DNA of 39,437 nucleotides from Candidatus Aenigmatarchaeota archaeon (GTDB taxonomy: Archaea; Aenigmatarchaeota; Aenigmatarchaeia; CG10238-14; SCSR01). Below the pieces are notes generated by a model, which saw nothing but the letters and a program-made list of their open reading frames with translations, did not search any database and had not been told where the DNA came from. The position numbers and the translations under genes are program-made. Each line of letters opens with the position of its first letter. The stretch's first letter is position 1. Location: assembly GCA_018304615.1 (NCBI GenBank), contig JAGVVV010000012.1:1-39437 (forward strand), written 5' to 3'. Below are positions 7,403-14,427 of this stretch, in pieces.

Positions 7403-9003
7403 TGAATTTGACTTTAAGAGTTGAAAGAGAAACAAAAGTCTTGCTAATTATTCTGATTTTGGCGTTGCTTTTGAGAGTTTGGAGAATGTGGGACTGGCCG
7501 CTGATACTATCCGAAGCAAATGTCTACTTTTACACTGTTGACATGATAAAAGGTGCAATACCCTTTTACGACTCTTCCTTCAGAGTTCAACATGGACCGA
7601 TGATGACCTACGTCTTGGCTCCGTCAGTCTACTTGTTTGGAAATAATCTCTTCTTTGTCAGGCTGCCATTCGTTATCCTAAGCGTTTTTTCGGTTTTTTT
7701 GCTTTACACATTTACTAAAAAATATTATGACAAAAATGTGGCCCTACTTGCCGCCTTTATTCTTGCAACGACACCGAACGATGTTTTGAACAGCAGTACG
7801 GCTATTAGCATTGTCCTCGTTCCAGTCTTCATTCTGCTCGCATTAAATGCATTCCAAAAATTCACCGAGTCGAGAAAAAATAGAAACATCTATCTTTATG
7901 TATTTTCCTTCATTTTAGGACTTGGATTCATTACAAGAATTTCATTTCTATTCTTCATTATAGCATTCGTATTAACGACAAAATTTTCGACAATGTCCGC
8001 GAAGAATATCATAAAAGGAAGAAGAAGTTTGCTGTATGCGCTGCTTTTCTTTCTTCTGGCAACTTCGCCTTTTGTTTACTACAATTTAACAAATGACTTT
8101 CCTGCGATTAATTTTTTCAAAAATAATTTCCCCACAACGACTGAAGGTGTTAATCTACTTGATTCAAGCGGGAATATCTTCAACGGATTTTTCACATTCA
8201 CGAAATTTATGGATGAAAGCTCTCGATTCTCAATCAACCAAGAATTTTTAGCTGGCAACCATTATTATTTATCAATTTTATTTTTTATTTCCTTATTCAT
8301 TTTTATTAAAATACCATTGGCTAAGTTTTTTGACAAAAAAAAATTCGACACCTTTTCAAAAGCCTCAAGAAAAAATCTTTACATATTTCTCAACTTCTCA
8401 ATTCTGTTCATTCTCATCTCCACAATAACCACGACCAGCTTCTATGACACGGAATTCATGATGCTTTTTCCTTTTTATGCGATGATAGTCAGCTGGTCTT
8501 TGATTTCATTAATTAGAATGCTTAAAATGAAGGTCTTTCATGCCCTAATTTTAGTTGCCCTTATTTTTTCGCCTGTATTAATCATTTTCGTTACAAATGT
8601 CGATAAAAATTTTGCGGCTATTAAAAGTGAAGGGTGTGATGAAATAATTCCGCTGCTAATGACCTATTCTGAAAACAACAGAGACGTGGTGCTTGTTTTT
8701 GACGCAACAACTAACTTGCAGACATTCCGTTTCTATAAACCTGACGCAAATGCAGACACGTTGATGTTCTACACATATAACGCGAAGCAGTTTTATGAAA
8801 CGATTATCCGATATGTGAACGATAAAAACGCAGTTTTCATATTTGTAAAGGACGAATGCAACGAAAGCTGGATAAAAGGCAGAGGTGTGTATGAAAATTT
8901 TGTTAATTATTTAGAGCAAAATAATAAAACATCGATTTTGCAGCAAGTGCCAGGTACAACGAATGTGACAATCTTACCGTTGCAAATTCTGAAACTGGCA
9001 TGA
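7402..9003 (+). CDS. GT-C membrane glycosyltransferase, PMT/ArnT-like (GT39/GT83 type)
   Basis: 533 residues. The first half to two thirds is many TM helices; the last third (from about residue 410) is a soluble extracytoplasmic domain. GT-C enzymes move a sugar from a polyprenyl-phosphate donor to an acceptor outside the membrane. The first extracytoplasmic loop, where PMT/ArnT enzymes carry a D-E motif, reads WPLILSEAN (E38), so Glu is kept but the preceding Asp is Ser. QHGPM in the same loop and TPNDVLNSS follow. The C-terminal part has TYSEN and DECNESW. It is a close paralogue of the gene at 12856-14427. It starts inside the HerA-like stop codon and is followed by T-runs (terminator). 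Confidence 0.82.
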   Translation: MNLTLRVERETKVLLIILILALLLRVWRMWDWPLILSEANVYFYTVDMIKGAIPFYDSSFRVQHGPMMTYVLAPSVYLFGNNLFFVRLPFVILSVFSVFLLYTFTKKYYDKNVALLAAFILATTPNDVLNSSTAISIVLVPVFILLALNAFQKFTESRKNRNIYLYVFSFILGLGFITRISFLFFIIAFVLTTKFSTMSAKNIIKGRRSLLYALLFFLLATSPFVYYNLTNDFPAINFFKNNFPTTTEGVNLLDSSGNIFNGFFTFTKFMDESSRFSINQEFLAGNHYYLSILFFISLFIFIKIPLAKFFDKKKFDTFSKASRKNLYIFLNFSILFILISTITTTSFYDTEFMMLFPFYAMIVSWSLISLIRMLKMKVFHALILVALIFSPVLIIFVTNVDKNFAAIKSEGCDEIIPLLMTYSENNRDVVLVFDATTNLQTFRFYKPDANADTLMFYTYNAKQFYETIIRYVNDKNAVFIFVKDECNESWIKGRGVYENFVNYLEQNNKTSILQQVPGTTNVTILPLQILKLA

Positions 9004-9004
9004 T

Positions 9005-9028
9005 CTTTTTACTTTTTAACCTTTTTTA
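9005..9028 (+). terminator. Oligo-T tract after the GT-C gene
   Basis: Three T-runs (CTTTTTAC, TTTTTAACC, TTTTTTAT) directly follow the stop codon, consistent with an archaeal oligo-T terminator. The end of the tract (TTTTTTATA) could also act as a TATA element for the next gene. Confidence 0.4.
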
Positions 9029-9031
9029 TAA

Positions 9032-9036
9032 GGAGG
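9032..9036 (+). promoter_or_regulatory. Strong Shine-Dalgarno (GGAGG) before the Pro/Gln-rich gene
   Basis: AAGGAGGAGAA lies 13 bases before the ATG at 9050. It is one of few strong Shine-Dalgarno matches in the window and fixes this start. Confidence 0.6.
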
Positions 9037-9049
9037 AGAACTACTAAAT

Positions 9050-10306
9050 ATGGAAGAGGACGTAAAAAAGTGGTTGAGGAAAAAAATTGAAGAAGGCTCC
9101 AAACCGCAGACTATTCCATCTGTTCCCCAGCAACCAAGACCGCAACAAAGACCTGTTCCTATTCAGCAACGCCCATTTCAACCAATTCAACCACTGCAAC
9201 CAACTCAGCCAACTCAACGAATTCAACAACCAATTCAGAAATCAGTTCAACCAATCCAACCAATTCAGCAAATTTCTTCACGTTATAATCCCCCTTCCTC
9301 CCCGCCGCCTTCACCAGAATCACCAAAAACAATTCCAACAGCTCAACAACCACCACCATCTCCTGTTGGGGAAGCAAAACCGAAATCAGGATTTCCAAAA
9401 TTATTGTTAATAGGAATTATTACCATTGTGATTCTTAGTGCGGCAGGGTCAGTGTTTTACTTTTTCGGTTTCGGCTCGTTTCTGACAATAACAACACCGA
9501 CGATATTCACAATAATAGGCTCAAATCAAAATCAAAGCAACGAGTATAAGGTCTCTTTTTTACACAATGAAAATCCAATCGATAGTTCCAAATTCAATTA
9601 TAAAAGTCTCACATATGGTGTTTTTCTATACGATGATTCTTCCAGTTGTCCTTATAAAATTTCGAGAGTTGTAGAAAATACTAATGCCCTTCAATACATA
9701 TTAACAAGCAATTCAAAAATCGATGGAAAAACATTGAAAGATTATGAAAATGAAAAGGATTATGCAATTGCCTTTTTTGTCCTAGCTCAGCACTCTTCAG
9801 AAGATTCAACAAATTCTTTTCGCGCTGAAATGTCTGCCACTGACGACACGGATGCGTCAGAGGCTTATCAGGAACTTCCAAAATTATCTCAAGACGTTTC
9901 GTTTTATTTTGATGTACCAATTCTCAACGAATCGAAATTCCAACGTTCGACAAATGGCAACAACGTTACTATTAAGGCTGAATTAGCAGATGACTGGAGC
10001 AAGAATCCAAAAATTTTCTGCAGACTTGAACGCAATTATGACGCGGCTACAGATAGCAACCTGCAAGATTGCAGTGCTGGGCTGAAAAGTGAGTGCAGAA
10101 GAGCAGCAACTGCCTGCGGTTCAAATGAGAAAGTGTTGTATAGGGCCGCGGCGACTAAAGACGGCAGAAAAATAGAGTGCATTTTATCCTCGACAGACAT
10201 AACTAAAGGCAAAAATTATGACGTAATTTTTCTTGCGTTTGATGAGATAAATCAAAATCTCTCAGCAATTTATATAATGAATAGCACCTTGACTGTGACA
10301 ACATAA
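9050..10306 (+). CDS. Bitopic membrane protein with Pro/Gln-rich cytoplasmic region
   Basis: 418 residues in four parts: a short charged helix (DVKKWLRKKIEEG, residues 4-16), a low-complexity P/Q-rich stretch (about 20-108, full of QPIQP/QPTQ units), one TM helix (about 116-140), and a soluble domain of about 275 residues. The C-terminal domain has several cysteines (SSCPYK, FCRLER, QDCSAG, SECRRAATAC, IECILS) that could form disulfides, plus several N-x-S/T sequons, so it is probably extracellular with the P/Q region inside. The P/Q tract may be a flexible interaction arm. A GGAGG site fixes the start. It follows the HerA/GT-C pair. I do not recognise the C-terminal domain. Confidence 0.75.
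   Translation: MEEDVKKWLRKKIEEGSKPQTIPSVPQQPRPQQRPVPIQQRPFQPIQPLQPTQPTQRIQQPIQKSVQPIQPIQQISSRYNPPSSPPPSPESPKTIPTAQQPPPSPVGEAKPKSGFPKLLLIGIITIVILSAAGSVFYFFGFGSFLTITTPTIFTIIGSNQNQSNEYKVSFLHNENPIDSSKFNYKSLTYGVFLYDDSSSCPYKISRVVENTNALQYILTSNSKIDGKTLKDYENEKDYAIAFFVLAQHSSEDSTNSFRAEMSATDDTDASEAYQELPKLSQDVSFYFDVPILNESKFQRSTNGNNVTIKAELADDWSKNPKIFCRLERNYDAATDSNLQDCSAGLKSECRRAATACGSNEKVLYRAAATKDGRKIECILSSTDITKGKNYDVIFLAFDEINQNLSAIYIMNSTLTVTT
9131..9271 (+). repeat. Degenerate P/Q-coding repeat tract
   Basis: The DNA is a run of imperfect CAACCAATT/CAACCAACT-like nonamers coding for QPIQP, QPTQ and QRIQQ. It encodes about residues 28-74 of the bitopic protein. Such tracts can change length by slippage; no frameshift is seen here. 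Confidence 0.7.
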
Positions 10307-10357
10307 AGTTAGTACAACATGACAGTATACGGTTTGTGACAGAGGATTGGAATAAAC

Positions 10358-11047
10358 ATGATTTTTACAACCAGTTGGGATGATGGCAATATAGCAGATA
10401 TCAGATTAGCAAAATTACTGACTCAATACGATATAAAAGGCACCTTTTACATTCCTATAAATTGGAAATTTAGGTCTTTATCAGACTCAGGACTTAAAAA
10501 GATATCAAAATATTTCGAAATTGGTTCACATTCGTTTTCGCATATTGATATGACGAGTACTAACTTTAGGCAGGTTATTTTCGAGTTCACGAAATCCAAA
10601 GAACTTTTGGAAAAGGTTGCTAGAACCGAAGTCAAATGCTTTGCTTACCCGTTTGGCAAGGCAAATGAAAAAATAGCAGGAATGCTTAGAAAAACAGATT
10701 ACGTATATGGTCGAACTTCTAAGGAGTTTGATCTAAATATGCCAAAAAATCCATACAAAGCTGGCATTTCTATTTCAGTATCGAACAACAAAATTAAAAC
10801 TTTGCATCCCAAGGGATTTTTTATTTCATTCAAAAATAATTTCAAATGGCAAAAAATTGCAAAAAGCTTATTTCTACACGCATTAAGAAAAAACAAAGTA
10901 TTTCATCTTCATGGGCACTCATGGGAAATTGAAAATGAGAACAATTGGGAAAACCTGGCAGAATTTATCAATTTTGTTGCAAAGTGCAAAGATGTTGAAT
11001 TTGTCACAAATGGAGAAATGGCTTACCAGCACCAGAATAAAATTTAA
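10358..11047 (+). CDS. Polysaccharide deacetylase (NodB/CE4 family), no signal peptide
   Basis: 229 residues. CE4 enzymes remove N- or O-acetyl groups from sugars using a metal held by a D-H-H triad. The sequence shows TSWDDG (D8/D9) near the start, GSHSFSH (H58, H62), AYPFG around residue 97, and a late HLHGHSWE, all in family order. There is no signal peptide or TM helix, so it probably acts in the cytoplasm, on a nucleotide-linked or lipid-linked sugar, rather than on exported polymer; that is inference. It starts a new region after the P/Q protein and overlaps the convergent epimerase gene by 44 bases at the 3' end. Confidence 0.85.
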   Translation: MIFTTSWDDGNIADIRLAKLLTQYDIKGTFYIPINWKFRSLSDSGLKKISKYFEIGSHSFSHIDMTSTNFRQVIFEFTKSKELLEKVARTEVKCFAYPFGKANEKIAGMLRKTDYVYGRTSKEFDLNMPKNPYKAGISISVSNNKIKTLHPKGFFISFKNNFKWQKIAKSLFLHALRKNKVFHLHGHSWEIENENNWENLAEFINFVAKCKDVEFVTNGEMAYQHQNKI

Positions 11048-11894
11048 TAGTTTCATTAATCCCCTGTTCCAGCGAATACCTTGGCTCGAAGTTCAACTCA
11101 TTCCGAATTTTGGTAATATCAATTGCTCCTTGGTGAACTTCTTTACCATTACCTACAACATTTACAATTTTTGAATTAGGAATGATTTTCTGAATAACTT
11201 TCGACATTTCAAATATAGTCACCCCATTACCAGTTCCTACATTAAAGATGCCTGGCACCTCTTCATCTATAGCTAAATTTATTGCATGTATCAAGTCGCT
11301 GACAAACAAAAAATCTCTTCTATAAATTCCATTATCGACCAAAGTAATGGTTTCATTAGAAAGCGCTTTCTTTACAAATAAAGTAACAACATCATCTCCC
11401 ATTGGACCGTAGGAGATAGTCGGCCGCAAAATAGTTAATGGGACATTGGTATCACCAATTATTTCCCTGCCGATTTTCTCAGCTAAAAATTTTGAAAGTC
11501 CATAAAGAGATACAGGATTAATAGGATGATTTTCATCTGCAGGCTCATAAACAAATGTCCCATATATTGCTGTTGACGATAAATGTACAAGCGGCATTTC
11601 TAAATCTCTACAAATTTCAAATAATTTTACTGTAGCTAGAGAATTAATATTAAACGCTTCATAATAATTTTGAGATGAAACCTTTTTTATTGCAGCGAGG
11701 TTTACAATTTTATCAGCATCAATATCTTTTATTTTATCTCCTAACGAAGCATCCAAAATGCTTCCGCTCTGAAACTCTACGTTTTGATTGGGTTTCTGAA
11801 CATCAAAAACAGTTACATCCTTATTCCCATCACTCAGGTGCTTCACTAAATGAGATCCAATAAAACCAGAACCTCCCATGATTAAGACTTTCAT
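11004..11894 (-). CDS. NAD-dependent epimerase/dehydratase (extended SDR, UDP-sugar type)
   Basis: 296 residues. The N-terminal Rossmann motif GGSGFIGSH (7-15), an FDV acidic strand end (D31) suggesting NAD preference, catalytic Ser107 (HLSSTA) and Y131-x3-K135 (SLYGLSK) are all present. Downstream are RDFLFVSDL and FNVGTG, typical of UDP-glucose 4-epimerase/dTDP-glucose dehydratase relatives. It probably interconverts a nucleotide sugar for the surrounding glycan genes; the exact sugar is unknown. It is divergent from the GT2 gene at 11928 (33-base gap with TTTAAAT motifs that could serve both) and overlaps the deacetylase 3' end by 44 bases. Confidence 0.87.
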   Translation of the reverse strand: MKVLIMGGSGFIGSHLVKHLSDGNKDVTVFDVQKPNQNVEFQSGSILDASLGDKIKDIDADKIVNLAAIKKVSSQNYYEAFNINSLATVKLFEICRDLEMPLVHLSSTAIYGTFVYEPADENHPINPVSLYGLSKFLAEKIGREIIGDTNVPLTILRPTISYGPMGDDVVTLFVKKALSNETITLVDNGIYRRDFLFVSDLIHAINLAIDEEVPGIFNVGTGNGVTIFEMSKVIQKIIPNSKIVNVVGNGKEVHQGAIDITKIRNELNFEPRYSLEQGINETIKFYSGAGKPFLHL

Positions 11895-11927
11895 ATTATT
11901 AAGTTTACATTTAAATAATTAATTTAA

Positions 11928-12779
11928 ATGAGGCCTTCTGTAACAATTGGAATTCCTGTCAATAATGAAGAAAAGAACATAGGAAGTATATTAAATTACC
12001 TAAATAAAAGTAAATGTGCTTTCGAATTAAAAGAAATTCTAGTTGTATGCAGTGGTTGCACCGATAGAAGTGTAGAAATTGTTCAAGAAAAAATGAAATT
12101 GAATAATAAAATAAGACTAATTATTGAAAAGGAACGAAAAGGTAAATTTTCTGCCATGAACAAAATTTTGAGTCGGTCAAAAGGAGAAATCATAATTTTC
12201 GTAAATGGAGATGCAATGCCAAAAGGAAACTCGTTAGACCTTTTGTTCCAAGGATTTAAAGATGTTCGGGTAGGTGTTGCTACAGGAAAAGCTATTCCTA
12301 AACAGTCCAAACATTCTTTGGCAGGATATTTTCATAATTTAATATGTGACATTCATCATGAACTTGCACTTCGTTTTCCAAAAATGGGAGATGTATGGGC
12401 AGTCCGCACAGGATTGGTGGAAAAAATACCAGAAAAAATACTAAATGATGACGCTTACATTGCTAATTTCATAGCAAAAACTCATAAAATAGTATATCAA
12501 CCTAAATCGGAGCATTTCATTTTGGAAAAACTAAGCTTGAAAATGTACATAAAGGAAAGGCGGCGTAATGCACAGGGATACATTCAACTATCGAAACTTG
12601 GAATGCATAAAAATATTCCGCTTAATTTTCTTATTAATTTGGTTCTGCATCAATTAATGAAAGAACCAGAAAGATTTTTTTATATTTTTTTAGCTGTGAT
12701 AATTGAAATTTCTTCTCACCTATTAGCGTTTGGCGATATTGCAAGAGGAAAAATAGATTATAAGTGGGAACGAGAATAA
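11928..12779 (+). CDS. Glycosyltransferase family 2
   Basis: 283 residues, GT-A fold. The N-terminus VTIGIPVNNEEKNIG is the classic GT2 opening. An SGCTDRS loop follows (nucleotide-binding region), then KGKFSAMNK and the D-x-D-equivalent FVNGDA near residue 90. The later MGDVWAVRTGLVEK and DDAY fit the acceptor side, and KERRRNAQG resembles the Q/R-rich motif of processive GT2 enzymes. The C-terminal region has one or two hydrophobic stretches (FYIFLAVIIEISSHLLAF) that may contact the membrane. It probably adds a sugar to a lipid-linked intermediate. It is divergent from the epimerase gene and 76 bases upstream of the second PMT-like gene. Confidence 0.87.
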   Translation: MRPSVTIGIPVNNEEKNIGSILNYLNKSKCAFELKEILVVCSGCTDRSVEIVQEKMKLNNKIRLIIEKERKGKFSAMNKILSRSKGEIIIFVNGDAMPKGNSLDLLFQGFKDVRVGVATGKAIPKQSKHSLAGYFHNLICDIHHELALRFPKMGDVWAVRTGLVEKIPEKILNDDAYIANFIAKTHKIVYQPKSEHFILEKLSLKMYIKERRRNAQGYIQLSKLGMHKNIPLNFLINLVLHQLMKEPERFFYIFLAVIIEISSHLLAFGDIARGKIDYKWERE

Positions 12780-12821
12780 TGAATCAAAGCTCAAGTTCAA
12801 TTTTAATTTCAATATGCGAAG

Positions 12822-12827
12822 TATAAA
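12822..12827 (+). promoter_or_regulatory. TATA-like box for the second PMT-like gene
   Basis: TATAAA about 29-34 nt before the ATG at 12856, suggesting a nearly leaderless transcript separate from the GT2 gene. Confidence 0.45.
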
Positions 12828-12855
12828 TTAATCAATCATCGACGATTATACTATT

Positions 12856-14427
12856 ATGAAAAGGATGACGCAAAAAATTAAACCGAGTATATTTTTAATC
12901 CTAATAATAATTTTTGCAACATTCTTACGAATACAGAGGATGTTGGAATGGCCAGTAGTAAGCTTCGAAGCTCTGCATATGAATTTCGCGATGGAAATTT
13001 TACAAGGAACAAGACATATTTACGAACCCGTAATGTATCATCAAGGTCCCATGATTTTGTATTTTTTACTTCCCTCAACTTTTCTCTTTAAAGATAACGT
13101 TTTCTTGCTTCGATTATCATTAGTTTCAATAAATATCCTTTCCATCTTATTGCTCTATTTATTTACGAAAAAATTTTACAATAAAAAAATCGCATTACTG
13201 ACAGCATTTGTTCTTGCAGTGACTCCTAACGACATTTTAAACAGTAGTTTAGTATTCGAAACCACACTCGTAACTTTTTTTATTCTACTTTCCATCAATT
13301 TACTTTACAAATTTATTTCAAATAAAAAAATTTACTACTTATACCTTTTTGCAGTAGTGTTGGGATTTGGATTGTCTACTAGACTAAGCTTTCTTTTTTT
13401 TGTAATAGCATTATTTATCGCCTTGAAATTATATCCACCAAATAAGTTAGCGCAAATAAAAAAGCAAATAAAGATAAACCAGCTCATTCCACTTTTATTA
13501 TTTTTCCTGTTAGGTGCATTTCCGATTCTTTACTGGAATTTGCTAAACAATTTTGCAACACTAACTTTCGTCTTATCAAGTATTCCAACAACAAATTATG
13601 GTGTTAGCTTACTCGATTTCAAAGGCAATGTTTTAACCAGTTATCACGATTTTATAAAATTTTTAGATCATGAAGAAAGGATTATACCTACTACTTTTGA
13701 AAGCATTCCACATACATACGGCGCATTATTTCTTATTTCGCTACTCATTTTTATTTTTTTACCAATATTAAGACTTCGACGCAGTAAATTTGCTGAAGTT
13801 CTTAGTAAAAATTTACTTATTTTTCTAATATTCATCTTATTTTTGACACTAAAATCAACATTGACGGTTTCAGTTTTCGCTTCAGAAGATTTCTTACCAC
13901 TACTTCCAATTTACTCAATCATAATAGCTTGGAGTGTATATACGACTTTTATTTTTTTGAAGAATACAAAAGTGTTTTTATTGCTTTTGTTAATTTTTCT
14001 TTTTTCACTCAATTTTGTAGTATTTTTTTCAAACTTAGATCAAAATCTTTCCCAGGTTAAAGATAATCCATGCTATTCGATAATTCCGAAATTATTAACA
14101 TATTCAGAAAATTCATCGAGCAATATTTTAGTTTTCAGCACAAATCGCTATAGAGAAATTTTCAAATTTTACCAGCCAAATGCAAAAACATTCTACTTAG
14201 AAGGAAGATTTGGAACCATGGATCGGACAAATATTCCATGGAATGAAATAATCAAACAAAAAAATGCAACATATGTATTCGTCATAGAAAGCTGCGATCC
14301 ATATTGGGCAAGAAACATCGAATTAGACTTCATAGAATTTTTGGCTAAAAACAATAAAAAATTGCTTTTAGAAAAAAATATCACCCTTGATAATGTTCCG
14401 TTATTAACACTTTTTAAGGTTGCTTGA
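12856..14427 (+). CDS. GT-C membrane glycosyltransferase, PMT/ArnT-like (paralogue)
   Basis: 523 residues with the same plan as the gene at 7402: many TM helices, then a C-terminal extracytoplasmic domain from about residue 405. Shared landmarks are loop-1 WPVVSFEAL (E38, same position), HQGPM, TKKFYNKKIALLTAF, TPNDILNSS, and the late TYSENSS and IESCDPYW. As in the paralogue, the first Asp of the usual D-E pair is absent. It probably uses a polyprenyl-phosphate sugar. It is AT-richer than the 7402 copy. It overlaps the convergent spermidine-synthase-like gene by 14 bases at the 3' end. Confidence 0.82.
   Translation: MKRMTQKIKPSIFLILIIIFATFLRIQRMLEWPVVSFEALHMNFAMEILQGTRHIYEPVMYHQGPMILYFLLPSTFLFKDNVFLLRLSLVSINILSILLLYLFTKKFYNKKIALLTAFVLAVTPNDILNSSLVFETTLVTFFILLSINLLYKFISNKKIYYLYLFAVVLGFGLSTRLSFLFFVIALFIALKLYPPNKLAQIKKQIKINQLIPLLLFFLLGAFPILYWNLLNNFATLTFVLSSIPTTNYGVSLLDFKGNVLTSYHDFIKFLDHEERIIPTTFESIPHTYGALFLISLLIFIFLPILRLRRSKFAEVLSKNLLIFLIFILFLTLKSTLTVSVFASEDFLPLLPIYSIIIAWSVYTTFIFLKNTKVFLLLLLIFLFSLNFVVFFSNLDQNLSQVKDNPCYSIIPKLLTYSENSSSNILVFSTNRYREIFKFYQPNAKTFYLEGRFGTMDRTNIPWNEIIKQKNATYVFVIESCDPYWARNIELDFIEFLAKNNKKLLLEKNITLDNVPLLTLFKVA

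Noticed and set aside
9159-9398. Minus-strand ORF of 79 residues rich in VELVE repeats
   Set aside because: It is the mirror of the P/Q-coding nonamers of the real plus-strand gene.
10307-10357. Small RNA or riboswitch before the deacetylase gene
   Set aside because: Only 51 bases, with no convincing stem structure.
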